NCBI RefSeq assembly: GCF_000684975.1
Contig: NZ_BAXZ01000026.1
Coordinates: 35,091-99,090 of the forward strand
Length of the DNA: 64,000 nucleotides
From: Paraburkholderia acidipaludis NBRC 101816
Lineage (GTDB): Bacteria; Pseudomonadota; Gammaproteobacteria; Burkholderiales; Burkholderiaceae
Direction: 5' to 3'
A program made the translations under genes and the position numbers. The notes below the pieces were generated by a model that was not told the DNA's origin, ran no database searches, and saw only the letters and a program-made list of their open reading frames with translations. Shown here piece by piece: positions 37,735 to 46,435 of the stretch. How positions within the stretch are numbered: position 1 is the first letter of the stretch; the number at the start of each line of letters is the position of its first letter.

Positions 37735-37773
37735 CTTGCGGGTTCGGAACCGGCGCAGGGGCCGGTGCAGACA

Positions 37774-38037
37774 TTACTTCGCTGCCTTGCCCGAGGCGCG
37801 TGCGCCGAACTTCCTGTTGAACTTCTCGACACGGCCGGCCGTGTCCATGATCTTTTGCGTGCCCGTGTAGAACGGGTGCGATTCCGACGACACTTCGATC
37901 TTGGCGAGCGGGTAGGTCTTGCCGTTGAACTCGGCGGTTTCGCGCGTCTGGATGGTCGAGCGGGTCACGAACTTGAAGTCGTTCGAAACGTCGACGAACA
38001 GGACTTCGCGGTAATCGGGGTGAATGCCTTCTTTCAT
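37774..38037 (-). CDS. rpmE2: Type B 50S ribosomal protein L31
   Basis: An 87-residue ribosomal protein (MKEGIHPDYREVLFVD, then SHPFYTGTQKIMDTAGRVEKFNRKFG). It contains no cysteine, so it lacks the zinc-binding CxxC of type A L31 and does not need zinc. In many bacteria the type B copy is induced by zinc shortage; whether a type A copy exists in this genome is not visible. A terminator follows. Two 14-base repeats lie upstream. Confidence 0.96.
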   Translation of the reverse strand: MKEGIHPDYREVLFVDVSNDFKFVTRSTIQTRETAEFNGKTYPLAKIEVSSESHPFYTGTQKIMDTAGRVEKFNRKFGARASGKAAK

Positions 38038-38102
38038 GGTTTTTCCTTAAATCTGGCGGTAGCCAACTCGCGTGCCGGGCTGCGTCATGCTGCCAGGCGC
38101 TT

Positions 38103-38130
38103 TTACCCGCGTTTATTTACCCGCGTTTAT
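38103..38130. repeat. 14-base direct repeat upstream of rpmE2
   Basis: TTACCCGCGTTTAT occurs twice back to back (38103-38116 and 38117-38130), followed by TTAC. It lies about 65 bases before the rpmE2 start in the gap between rpmE2 and mtfA. Confidence 0.85.
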
Positions 38131-38219
38131 TTACTTACGGTCAGGCGCGAGCCACTTGCCCAAGGTCGAAAAACGGCGATTATGCCAGAAAATCAGCTGG
38201 TTGGCGAATTTTTGCGGGC

Positions 38220-39056
38220 TCACTCGCCGTGGCCGGCGAGAATGCCGGTTTTCGCCGGATCCTGCCGGTAGTAGCGTGCGAGCAACCGGTAGAGTTCGGG
38301 ATACTCGGCCTCGAACTCGAGCGGCTTCACGAACAGCGCCTCGCTGCATACCGCGAAGAATTCGGACGGGTGATCGGAAGCATAGGGATCGATCAGCGAT
38401 TCGCGCTCGAAGCGCGCCCAACGGCGCTCGGGGACGGCATCGACCCTGGCGCAGAACTGGTCGTAGGCGTTGTCGAACACGTCCGACCAGGTTTGCGCGT
38501 CGAGCGGCGCGTGCCAGCGGCGATAAAGGGGCGGATGACCGTCCGTCTCGCCGTTCACCATGTCGATCTTGTGCGCGAACTCGTGAATCACGACGTTATA
38601 GGCATCGCTGCCGTCGGTCATCTGCGCGTCTTCCCAGGAGAGAATCACGGGGCCGCCTTCCCAGGCCTCGCCGCTCGCGTCGTGCTCGACTTCGTGCACC
38701 ACGCCGTCCTCGTCTTCCACGGTCTTGCGGATCACGAATTCGCCCGGATAGACGATCACGCCCACCCAGCCGCGGTACAGGTCGAGCGAGAGGTTCAGCA
38801 CCGGCAGCGACGCCTGGACGGCGATCGCGACCACCATCCGGTCGGTCAGTTCGAGGTCGTGGGCCGTCGAGAATTCTTTCTGCGCGATGAAGAGGCTCGT
38901 GAGTTCGCGCAGGCGCACAAGATCGGCGGCGTCGAGATGGGTGAGGAAGGGCAGGCCGTCGAGCGTCGCCTGCCAGAGCGCGTCGTCGATCGCGTGGGTG
39001 CGCAGTGCCTTCTCGCGGCGGCGCGCGCCGAACCACTGGGACAGTTTCGATAGCAT
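38220..39056 (-). CDS. mtfA: MtfA-like zinc peptidase (M90)
   Basis: A 278-residue cytoplasmic metallopeptidase. The zinc motif HEFAH is in YNVVIHEFAHKIDM, and DPYASDHPSEFFAV near the C-terminus carries further conserved acidic residues. In E. coli, MtfA binds the repressor Mlc and links to sugar PTS control; whether that applies in this lineage is unknown. The start at 39056 (MLSKLSQWFGARRRE) fits the family; the longer open frame upstream is the MFS gene read in another frame. It lies 32 bases after the MFS gene on the same strand. Confidence 0.92.
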   Translation of the reverse strand: MLSKLSQWFGARRREKALRTHAIDDALWQATLDGLPFLTHLDAADLVRLRELTSLFIAQKEFSTAHDLELTDRMVVAIAVQASLPVLNLSLDLYRGWVGVIVYPGEFVIRKTVEDEDGVVHEVEHDASGEAWEGGPVILSWEDAQMTDGSDAYNVVIHEFAHKIDMVNGETDGHPPLYRRWHAPLDAQTWSDVFDNAYDQFCARVDAVPERRWARFERESLIDPYASDHPSEFFAVCSEALFVKPLEFEAEYPELYRLLARYYRQDPAKTGILAGHGE

Positions 39057-39088
39057 CGCCGGATCGTTTCGTGAAAGGAGTTTCGTCG

Positions 39089-40645
39089 TCAGTTGATCTG
39101 CTTCTGCCAGGCCGCAAAGATACCACCGCAGAGCGCCACGCCGATGAGGAAATAGAAGCCGTCGAGCGAACTCAGGAAGCTGGCTTGCTGGGCCACCAGC
39201 CGGCTCATCTGCCCGATGGCGAGTCCGTGCGCTTCGCCGGGCGTGCTGCCGAGCGCCTCGAAGCCGCGTGTGAGCGTCGCGAACAGGTTCTGAAAGACGG
39301 GATTGAACGGATTCACGAACTCGGCGAGACGCGATTCGTGCAGCGCCCGCCGATGCTGCTGGATGATGATGACACTGGCTGTGGCGAACGAGATCGTCAA
39401 CTGGCGCACGATGTTCTTGAGCCGGTAGCCGTGCGTGAACTCCTCGATCGCGAAGATGCTGAAGGTCACGTTGGCGACCGGCAGCACGATGAAGAGCAGC
39501 AGCAGGCCGCGCAGCAGCAGGGGCACGATGAGCCACGATTCGCTGACGTTGGGCGGCATCTGCGTCATCCAGAACGAGACGAACGCGGAGAGCACGAAGC
39601 CGGGCACGATGATCCACTTCTTGCGCGTGACGAACTTCGCGTAGCGGAAATAGAGAAACAATGCCGAGGCCGAGATCAGCGACGTGATGCCCGTGAGGCG
39701 GCCGGCGTTTTCGACCGGATAGTTGAGTCCGCCTTCGAGGAAGCGCGAGACGAGATAGCTGAGCGCCGTGCTCTGGTAGTAATAGACCATGTAGAGCAGG
39801 ATGCCGACCTGGAAGGTTTTTTCGCGCAGCGCGTGCAGGCGCATGAGCGGCTTCGGATGATGCCACTGTTGCCAGACGAACCAGGCGAGCCCGCCGATCC
39901 CGGCGACGGTGAGCACGATCAGCCCGGGCGAGGTGCTGAAGAGCTCGTAGCGCACCTGCTGCATGGCGATCTGCAGCGCGCCTTGGGCGAAGGCGAAGAT
40001 GATGTAGGGCCAGAAATGCGATTCGCCGCGTTCCTCGGGCAGCACATGGCCCGAGTCGGGCAGGGCGACGAGCGCCAGCACGGCGAACAGCACGCCGGCC
40101 GGCGCCGTGCAGGCGAATAGCGCACGCCAATCGAAATGCGAGACCAGCAGGCCGCCCACCAGCGGCGCGAGCGCGCTCGAGAGCACGATCAGGATCAGGA
40201 ACGCGCGCGTTGCCACAGGGCGCTGCTGCGGCGTGAAGCAGCTCTGGATGAGGATGCGGCAAGTGCCCATCATCGGACCGATGAAATAGCCCTGGAAGCC
40301 GCGTGCGAAAGCGAGCTCGATCGACGATTCGCACAGGGCGGCCGTCACCGAGCCGGCGGCATAGAGCAGCAGGCAGCCGCCCACGTAGCGCCGGTAGCCC
40401 AGCCGCTCGACCCACCACTGTTGCTGCAGGATGCCGAGCACGGCGGCCACGGCATAGGCGCTCGACGACCAGACGAGCTCGTCCGGCGAAGCGTTGATGC
40501 CGCCTGCTATATGGCTCGTGAAGAACGAGAAGATGGCGTTGTCGAAGTAATCGAGCCCGGTGGCGAGCGCGAGGACCCACGGGAAGAAATCGCCGCGCAG
40601 GCGTTCCGCGCTGAAGAGCGGCTGACCGGTCGGCGCGGTGCTCAT
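39089..40645 (-). CDS. MFS exporter, DHA2-like (14 helices)
   Basis: A 518-residue major facilitator protein of about 14 membrane helices, in the DHA2 drug-proton antiporter style (ARGFQGYFIGPMMGTC in the motif C region, GGLLVSHFDWR later). The substrate is unknown. Its ATG overlaps the stop of a MerR regulator in an ATGA arrangement, so the two are translationally coupled and the regulator probably controls export of its own ligand. Confidence 0.9.
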   Translation of the reverse strand: MSTAPTGQPLFSAERLRGDFFPWVLALATGLDYFDNAIFSFFTSHIAGGINASPDELVWSSSAYAVAAVLGILQQQWWVERLGYRRYVGGCLLLYAAGSVTAALCESSIELAFARGFQGYFIGPMMGTCRILIQSCFTPQQRPVATRAFLILIVLSSALAPLVGGLLVSHFDWRALFACTAPAGVLFAVLALVALPDSGHVLPEERGESHFWPYIIFAFAQGALQIAMQQVRYELFSTSPGLIVLTVAGIGGLAWFVWQQWHHPKPLMRLHALREKTFQVGILLYMVYYYQSTALSYLVSRFLEGGLNYPVENAGRLTGITSLISASALFLYFRYAKFVTRKKWIIVPGFVLSAFVSFWMTQMPPNVSESWLIVPLLLRGLLLLFIVLPVANVTFSIFAIEEFTHGYRLKNIVRQLTISFATASVIIIQQHRRALHESRLAEFVNPFNPVFQNLFATLTRGFEALGSTPGEAHGLAIGQMSRLVAQQASFLSSLDGFYFLIGVALCGGIFAAWQKQIN

Positions 40646-41202
40646 GATCGAGTGTCGCCGTCTTTGCTCGCCCCGTGGTCGTCCTGCGTGGCCGGAGACG
40701 TGCGGCGCTTTTTTCTGGCCGCAAGCCGTTCGTCGATCAGCGTTTCGGAGGGAACGCCCGCGAGGCGCTTGTTCAGATAGTCGAGGTCGTCGGCAAGCTC
40801 GGCGCGCACGGTCTGCGCTTCCTTCAATTCGCGGCGCACTGCGGCGATGCGCGCGTCGAGCGTTTCGATTTGCCGGTTCAGCGCGTCGGCGATGTGCTGC
40901 AAGGACTCCTGCGAATAGCGTCTGCGCCCGTCGCCCGCGGATTCGAGCGGGCGCTTGAGCATTTCGGCGATGCCGTGCAGCGAAAACCCCAGCGAGCGCA
41001 AACGCAGGATCCGCGCGAACTGCTCGAGATCCTGCTCATCGTAGAGGCGATATCTGCCCTCGCTGCGCGTGGGCGTGACGAGCCCGCGCTCCTCGTAATA
41101 CTTGAGCGTGCGCGGAGTGACATTGAGACGCTCTGCCGCGTCGCGCACGGTGAGTGGCGCGGGGGTATCCGGGGGAGAATCCGCGGGGAAATCTTTTGGC
41201 AT
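40642..41202 (-). CDS. MerR family transcriptional regulator
   Basis: A 186-residue regulator. A MerR winged-helix DNA-binding domain (TVRDAAERLNVTPRTLKYYEERGL) lies near the N-terminus, followed by a long coiled coil (SLQHIADALNRQIETLDARI) for dimerisation; no metal-binding cysteine pattern is seen. The ATG at 41202 is preferred over an in-frame ATG at 41253, which would lie inside the palindromic promoter region. The protein ends in a basic, charged tail. The target is probably the 28-bp palindrome upstream and the coupled MFS exporter. Confidence 0.87.
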   Translation of the reverse strand: MPKDFPADSPPDTPAPLTVRDAAERLNVTPRTLKYYEERGLVTPTRSEGRYRLYDEQDLEQFARILRLRSLGFSLHGIAEMLKRPLESAGDGRRRYSQESLQHIADALNRQIETLDARIAAVRRELKEAQTVRAELADDLDYLNKRLAGVPSETLIDERLAARKKRRTSPATQDDHGASKDGDTRS

Positions 41203-41241
41203 CGGCGGCCGGCCGAGCGGCGGCTGTTGAATCTGCCGCGC

Positions 41242-41277
41242 ATTATAGTACAACCTGTACGTTCACGTACAGGTTGT
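41242..41277 (-). promoter_or_regulatory. MerR-type palindrome and -10 box of the merR-MFS pair
   Basis: A perfect palindrome with 13-base arms, ACAACCTGTACGT (41250-41262) and ACGTACAGGTTGT (41265-41277), separated by TC. On the minus strand it is followed after AC by a consensus TATAAT (41247-41242). No clear -35 hexamer at a normal distance was seen, which fits MerR promoters whose operator takes the place of the spacer. The core TACGTTCACGTA resembles LiuR-type sites. Confidence 0.75.
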
Positions 41278-41329
41278 GGCCTTGCCTGGCCGATCCGGCA
41301 AGACGGGGCGGGGCGTCCGCAGAAACGAC

Positions 41330-41351
41330 AACGCCCGCTTGCGCGGGCGTT
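41330..41351 (-). terminator. Probable terminator of rho
   Basis: Perfect 9-bp arms AACGCCCGC / GCGGGCGTT with a GCAA loop on the minus strand, starting 25 bases after the rho stop. The T run is weak (GTCGTTTC), so efficiency is uncertain. Confidence 0.6.
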
Positions 41352-41376
41352 CGTGTGGATGCGGAAACGGTGGGCG

Positions 41377-42639
41377 TTAGCCGCCGCGGCGCATCATGTC
41401 GAAGAACTCGGAGTTGTTCTTCGTCTGGCGGATCTTGTCGAGCAGGAATTCCATGGCCTCGACTTCGTCCATGTCGTGGATGAACTTGCGCAGCACCCAG
41501 ATCTTCTGGAGGATGTCCGGCTTGATCAGCAGCTCTTCGCGGCGCGTGCCCGACTTGTTCAGGTTGATCGACGGATAGACGCGCTTTTCCGCGAGACGGC
41601 GCTCGAGGTGCACTTCCATGTTGCCGGTGCCCTTGAACTCTTCGTAGATCACGTCGTCCATGCGGCTGCCGGTTTCGATCAGCGCCGTGCCGATGATGGT
41701 GAGCGAACCGCCTTCTTCGATGTTGCGCGCCGCGCCGAAGAAGCGCTTCGGACGCTGCAGCGCGTTGGCGTCCACACCGCCCGTCAGCACCTTGCCCGAT
41801 GCGGGCACAACCGTGTTGTAGGCGCGCGCGAGACGCGTGATCGAGTCGAGCAGGATCACGACGTCGTGCTTCATTTCCACGAGGCGCTTGGCCTTCTCGA
41901 TCACCATTTCGGCGACCTGCACGTGACGGGCGGCCGGTTCGTCGAAGGTCGAGGCAATCACTTCGCCCGCCACCGAGCGCTGCATTTCCGTCACTTCTTC
42001 CGGACGCTCGTCGATCAGCAGCACGAACAGGATCACGTCGGGGTGATTCTGCTTGATGGCGTGCGCGATGTGCTGGAGCATCACGGTCTTGCCCGACTTC
42101 GGCGAGGCGACCAGCAGGCCGCGCTGGCCCTTGCCGATGGGCGCGATCATGTCGATGATGCGGCCCGTGACGTTCTCTTCGCCGCGCATTTCACGCTCGA
42201 GCAGCAGCACCTTGTTCGGGTGCAGCGGCGTGAGATTCTCGAACATGATCTTGTGCTTCGAGGCCTCGGGCGGCTGGCCGTTGACCTTGTCCACCTTCAC
42301 CAGCGCGAAATAGCGCTCGCCGTCCTTCGGCGTGCGCACTTCGCCTTCGATCGTGTCGCCGGTGTGCAGGTTGAAACGGCGGATCTGCGACGGGCTGATA
42401 TAGATATCGTCCGTGCTCGCGAGATACGAGGTTTCCGGCGAGCGCAGAAAGCCGAAGCCGTCCGGCAGCACTTCGAGCGTGCCGTCACCGAAGATCGTTT
42501 CGCCCGTCTTGGCGCGCTTTTTAAGAATCGCGAACATCAATTCCTGCTTGCGCAGGCGGTTCGCACTTTCGATCTCGAGGCCGTTGGCCATCTCGATCAA
42601 TTCGGAGACATGCAGAGACTTAAGCTCGGAAAGATGCAT
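41377..42639 (-). CDS. rho: Transcription termination factor Rho
   Basis: A 420-residue hexameric RNA helicase that ends transcription. The N-terminus MHLSELKSLHVSELIEMANG and the cold-shock-like RNA-binding part (LEVLPDGFGFLRS) are followed by the ATPase with Walker A SPKSGKTVM and the late RNA-binding loops. There is no long insertion in the N-terminal domain, unlike Rho of actinobacteria. It is downstream of trxA, with an unusual hairpin between them. Confidence 0.98.
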   Translation of the reverse strand: MHLSELKSLHVSELIEMANGLEIESANRLRKQELMFAILKKRAKTGETIFGDGTLEVLPDGFGFLRSPETSYLASTDDIYISPSQIRRFNLHTGDTIEGEVRTPKDGERYFALVKVDKVNGQPPEASKHKIMFENLTPLHPNKVLLLEREMRGEENVTGRIIDMIAPIGKGQRGLLVASPKSGKTVMLQHIAHAIKQNHPDVILFVLLIDERPEEVTEMQRSVAGEVIASTFDEPAARHVQVAEMVIEKAKRLVEMKHDVVILLDSITRLARAYNTVVPASGKVLTGGVDANALQRPKRFFGAARNIEEGGSLTIIGTALIETGSRMDDVIYEEFKGTGNMEVHLERRLAEKRVYPSINLNKSGTRREELLIKPDILQKIWVLRKFIHDMDEVEAMEFLLDKIRQTKNNSEFFDMMRRGG

Positions 42640-42799
42640 ACGGAGAACCCGTCGGGGAGGAGTGCGACGAAAAGAAGTCTGGGGGAAGAAGCGAGCGGAA
42701 CCGCTCTAGGACTTTATAGGGCGTCGGATAGACGCTTTATGGATTCTAGCATAGCACACGCCAAAAACCGCCAGTGCGGTCGATCGGCATGTTTTTAGC

Positions 42800-42827
42800 G
42801 TGCGTGTTGTCCGAGGACAACACGCAC
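42800..42827. other. Perfect 13-bp inverted repeat between trxA and rho
   Basis: Arms GTGCGTGTTGTCC (42800-42812) and GGACAACACGCAC (42815-42827) with only GA between, so a 12-bp stem with a four-base loop would form. No T run follows on either strand, so it is not a standard terminator. It lies 73 bases past the trxA stop and 160 bases before the rho start. Confidence 0.8.
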
Positions 42828-42900
42828 TTCTGCTGGCCGCGCCACTGCGGAATGTCCGCAGTTTGCCCTCCGCGAAGGGCAGTGCGACGGCGAGCGCAAA

Positions 42901-43227
42901 TTACAGGTGGCTGTCCAGGAACGCGGTGAGCTGCGACTTGGAGAGCGCGCCGACCTTTTGTGCGGCAACCGCGCCGTTCTTGAAAAGGATCAGCGTAGGG
43001 ATGCCGCGCACGCCGAACTTGACCGGCGTCGACTGATGCTCGTCCACATTGATCTTCGCAATCTGCAGACGGTCGCCGTAGTCTTTCGCGACTTCATCGA
43101 GAATCGGCGCGATCATCTTGCACGGACCGCACCATTCGGCCCAGAAGTCCAGCAGAACCGGCTTGTCGGATTTCACGACGTCCTGTTCGAACGATGCGTC
43201 GCTGATGTGCTTGATTTGTTCGCTCAT
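42901..43227 (-). CDS. trxA: Thioredoxin 1
   Basis: A 108-residue thiol-disulfide carrier with the redox motif WCGPC (Cys33, Cys36) and the conserved GIPTLILFKNG loop. It reduces ribonucleotide reductase, peroxiredoxins and other partners using thioredoxin reductase. The start at 43227 (MSEQIKHISDASF) is preceded by an AGAGG binding site. It lies upstream of rho, as in many proteobacteria. Confidence 0.98.
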   Translation of the reverse strand: MSEQIKHISDASFEQDVVKSDKPVLLDFWAEWCGPCKMIAPILDEVAKDYGDRLQIAKINVDEHQSTPVKFGVRGIPTLILFKNGAVAAQKVGALSKSQLTAFLDSHL

Positions 43228-43643
43228 TGTATAAATACCTCTTTCGAATCGAGGCTGATTGAATTGCTCGCCACGATACACCAAAACTGAAAACCCGGTC
43301 GGGGCTGCCAAGGCGCCTCGTGATTTGCGCAAGCCCCATGCCGGGCGGCCCGCGCAGGCGCAAGCCCGATGGCGACGCCAGTGTAGCCTAAATCCCTATG
43401 CGCTGCCGACGGTGATAGTACTCATACCGCGAGCAGGGTTTCAGTCATGTGGACCGCACTGGGCGGGTGCTTGCGCGTCCGTCTCGCGTTTGCTTTTGCG
43501 CTCGCTTCAGCGCCTCATGTCGACGATATTGAGGCGCCGCGCGTCATTGCAAGAGCCGGCTCGGGCGACCGCGGGGCAGGACTCCCGGCTAACTTTCCCG
43601 GCGCCGGTGTCGCATTGCAGCGCAACCAATGTTAGAATGCGAC
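43228..43643. other. Intergenic region between trxA and the SRP RNA gene
   Basis: About 415 bases. Open frames here carry no recognisable protein features. A -10-like TAGAAT (43633-43638) just before the RNA is the likely SRP RNA promoter element; its -35 is unclear. The trxA promoter must also lie here but was not identified. Confidence 0.55.
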
Positions 43644-43743
43644 GTGACGGGCCTCCTCGCATGGAGGGGCGGTCAACCTGGTCAGGTCGGGAACGAAGCA
43701 GCCACAGCCGTTTTCCGCCAGTGCCGAGGGTCGGGCTCGTCAC
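43644..43743 (+). ncRNA. ffs: Signal recognition particle 4.5S RNA (small bacterial type)
   Basis: A hairpin RNA of about 100 bases. Its ends GTGACG (43644-43649) and CGTCAC (43738-43743) pair. The conserved SRP domain IV is present as GGTCAGGTCGGGAACGAAGC in the apical region (43679-43698), and the returning arm carries GCAGCCACAGCC. It binds Ffh to target nascent membrane proteins. It precedes dnaX by about 265 bases, as in other Burkholderiales. Ends are estimated from pairing. Confidence 0.92.
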
Positions 43744-44007
43744 CTTCCATCTCTTCCGGTTTTACCCCGCGGTATTCTCCGCAACATTCCGTAATACTTC
43801 CTCTGGATTTTTCCTCTCTGGCCGTCGAGCCGGGCCGCTGCGTGTCGTCGAAACGAGCGCGAACCAGGTAGCCGTTTCCTGTCGCGACCTCACCGGCGAA
43901 AGGGCGTTTCGCGCTCCGCCTTGCACCGCGCCGGGGCTTCCCGGGCCGTGCGTTTCGAGGTCCCGCGATTCATCGGTGCGCCCGGGCGTTACTGATACAA
44001 TTTCCGG

Positions 44008-46356
44008 ATGACCTATCAAGTTCTCGCACGCAAGTGGCGACCGAAGGACTTTGCTTCGCTCGTCGGACAAGAGCACGTGGTGCGCGCGCTCACGCATGCA
44101 CTCGACGGCGGTCGCCTGCATCACGCGTATCTCTTCACGGGCACGCGCGGCGTGGGCAAGACGACGCTCTCGCGTATCTTCGCCAAGGCGCTCAACTGCG
44201 AGACCGGCGTGACGTCGAAGCCGTGCGGCGTCTGCCGGGCGTGCCGCGAGATCGATGAGGGCCGCTTCGTCGACTATGTCGAAATGGACGCGGCGAGCAA
44301 TCGCGGCGTCGACGAAATGGCGGCGCTGCTCGAGCGCGCCGTCTACGCGCCGGTCGATGCGCGCTTCAAGGTCTACATGATCGACGAAGTGCACATGCTC
44401 ACGAACCACGCCTTCAACGCCATGCTGAAGACGCTGGAGGAGCCGCCCCCGCACGTCAAGTTCATTCTCGCGACCACCGACCCGCAGAAGATTCCGGTGA
44501 CGGTGCTTTCGCGCTGCCTCCAGTTCAACTTGAAGCAGATGCCGGCGGCGAATATCGTCGAGCATCTCACGCACATTCTCGGCGAGGAGAAGGTCGAGTT
44601 CGAGCCGCAGGCGCTGCGTCTGCTCGCGCGCGCGGCCGACGGCTCGATGCGCGACGCGCTCTCGCTCACCGACCAGGCCATCGCGTATTCGGCCAACCAG
44701 GTGACCGAGGAGGCCGTGCGCGGCATGCTCGGCGCGCTGGATCAAAGCTATCTGATCCGCCTGATCGACGCGCTCGTCGCGGGCGAGGGTTCGGCTGTGC
44801 TCTCGATCGCCGACGAGATGGCGTTGCGCAGCCTGTCGTTCTCGACCGCGCTCCAGGATCTGGCCGGGCTTTTCCACCGGATCGCGTGGGCGCAGTTCGC
44901 GCCGGGCTCGGTGCTCGACGAATGGCCGGAAGCCGCCGATCTGCGCCGGTTCGCCGCCGAACTCGCCGCGGAGCAGGTGCAATTGTTCTATCAGATCGCG
45001 ACGCTTGGCCGTAGCGAGCTAGGACTCGCGCCGGACGAATACGCGGGCTTCACGATGACGCTGCTGCGCATGCTGGCGTTCGAGCCGGCGGCGGCCGGCG
45101 CCGGCAGCGTAGGCAGTGCGCCGGCCTCGAAGCCGGCGGCGCGCGCCGGTGCCCAGGCCGGTGCGCCGGCGGTCGCATCGGCGGCTGCGAGCAGCGCGGC
45201 GGACGCGCCGCGAGCGGTTGCTGCACCGAAGCCCGTCGCGGCGGCGGCACCAGCCGTTGCACTGCCGAGCCCCGAGGTTCGCGCGGCGGAGCCGGTCAAG
45301 GCCGCGGATCCGGCGCCGGAGAGGGCAGCAGGCATTGCCGCCGCCGCACCCGGCGTCGTGCCGCCGTGGGAGTCGGCCGACGAGCCCGCAGCGGCGCCTG
45401 CCGCCCCCGCCGAACCCCGCGCACAGGCCGTGGCGCAGCCCGAAACGCCGCGCGCAGCGGCGGCCGACGAGGCTGCTGATCCGTTCGCGGCGTCCGGTGC
45501 GCGCAGCGGAGCGAGCGCAGCGCTCGACGTGCTGCGCAGCAAGGGCATGCGCGTCGCGACCGACCGCGGCGCCCGTGCCGCTGGCGCGCCTGCTGGAGCA
45601 CCCGCCGCCGCACCGAAGCCTGCCGCGCCGCGCGCCGAAGTGAAGGTGCCGACGCCCGATCCCGCGCGCCGCGCCGCGGCGGCGCAGGAAGCCGAAGCGC
45701 GCCGTCCGGAGCGCAGCCAGCCGGCGCAGGACGCCTCGGCCGCGCCGCCGTGGGACGCGCCGTGGGGCGATACCCCGCCGGACGACTACGTGCCGCTCGG
45801 CGCCGACGACGCGTACTTCGCGCAGCCCGACGACGGTTTCGTGCCGGCTTTCGACGGCGAACCGGCCGCCTCGCGTAGGGCCGCGCCTGCGGCCGTCGTC
45901 GTGGACGTGAGCAAGCTGCCCCCGGGCATCGCGCTCGATGCGATCGGTTTTGCGGGCGACTGGCCCGCGCTTGCCGCGACACTGCCTCTCAAGGGCATTT
46001 CGTATCAGCTCGCGTTCAACAGCGAGCTGACGGCGCTCGACGGCATGCAGCTCAAGCTGAGCGTGCCGGTGCCGCAGTACGCGGAGGCTTCGCAGGTCGC
46101 GAAGCTGAAGGCGGCGCTGGCCGAATGTCTTGGCAAGACGGTGGACGTGGCGGTGGAAGTGGGCCCGGCACGCCGCACGGCAGCCGCGCTCGACGCTGCC
46201 GCGCGCGCCGAACGCCAGCGCGACGCCGAACGCGAGATCGGCGCCGATCCGTTCGTCCAGCAACTGATACGCGAGTTCGGCGCGAGCATCGTGCCGGGCT
46301 CGATCCGGCCACTCGCGCCCGAAGCCGCCGCGGGCGGCAGCCAGGCCGCCCATTGA
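44008..46356 (+). CDS. dnaX: DNA polymerase III subunits gamma and tau
   Basis: A 782-residue clamp loader and replisome organiser. The AAA+ domain has Walker A GTRGVGKTTLSR and the zinc-binding cysteines CETGVTSKPCGVCRAC. After about residue 370 comes a long Ala/Pro-rich linker (to about 620), then a tau C-terminal domain that should bind the polymerase. No A-rich slippery heptamer was seen in the linker, so the short gamma form is not obviously made by frameshifting. It leads the dnaX-ybaB-recR order common in bacteria. Confidence 0.96.
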   Translation: MTYQVLARKWRPKDFASLVGQEHVVRALTHALDGGRLHHAYLFTGTRGVGKTTLSRIFAKALNCETGVTSKPCGVCRACREIDEGRFVDYVEMDAASNRGVDEMAALLERAVYAPVDARFKVYMIDEVHMLTNHAFNAMLKTLEEPPPHVKFILATTDPQKIPVTVLSRCLQFNLKQMPAANIVEHLTHILGEEKVEFEPQALRLLARAADGSMRDALSLTDQAIAYSANQVTEEAVRGMLGALDQSYLIRLIDALVAGEGSAVLSIADEMALRSLSFSTALQDLAGLFHRIAWAQFAPGSVLDEWPEAADLRRFAAELAAEQVQLFYQIATLGRSELGLAPDEYAGFTMTLLRMLAFEPAAAGAGSVGSAPASKPAARAGAQAGAPAVASAAASSAADAPRAVAAPKPVAAAAPAVALPSPEVRAAEPVKAADPAPERAAGIAAAAPGVVPPWESADEPAAAPAAPAEPRAQAVAQPETPRAAAADEAADPFAASGARSGASAALDVLRSKGMRVATDRGARAAGAPAGAPAAAPKPAAPRAEVKVPTPDPARRAAAAQEAEARRPERSQPAQDASAAPPWDAPWGDTPPDDYVPLGADDAYFAQPDDGFVPAFDGEPAASRRAAPAAVVVDVSKLPPGIALDAIGFAGDWPALAATLPLKGISYQLAFNSELTALDGMQLKLSVPVPQYAEASQVAKLKAALAECLGKTVDVAVEVGPARRTAAALDAAARAERQRDAEREIGADPFVQQLIREFGASIVPGSIRPLAPEAAAGGSQAAH

Positions 46357-46435
46357 TTTGCGGCGTGCGGCGCCAGGGTCTGCGCGGCGCCGCGCGCTTT
46401 CCACGAATACAGACGATTCAGAAGGAGTCACGATC

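Noticed and set aside
38220..40724. 834-codon minus-strand frame read as one protein
   Set aside because: Only its last 278 codons are the MtfA gene; the rest is the MFS gene in another frame.
43259..44011. 250-codon plus-strand frame across the SRP RNA
   Set aside because: It covers the SRP RNA and intergenic DNA and has no family features; long chance frames are common at this GC content.
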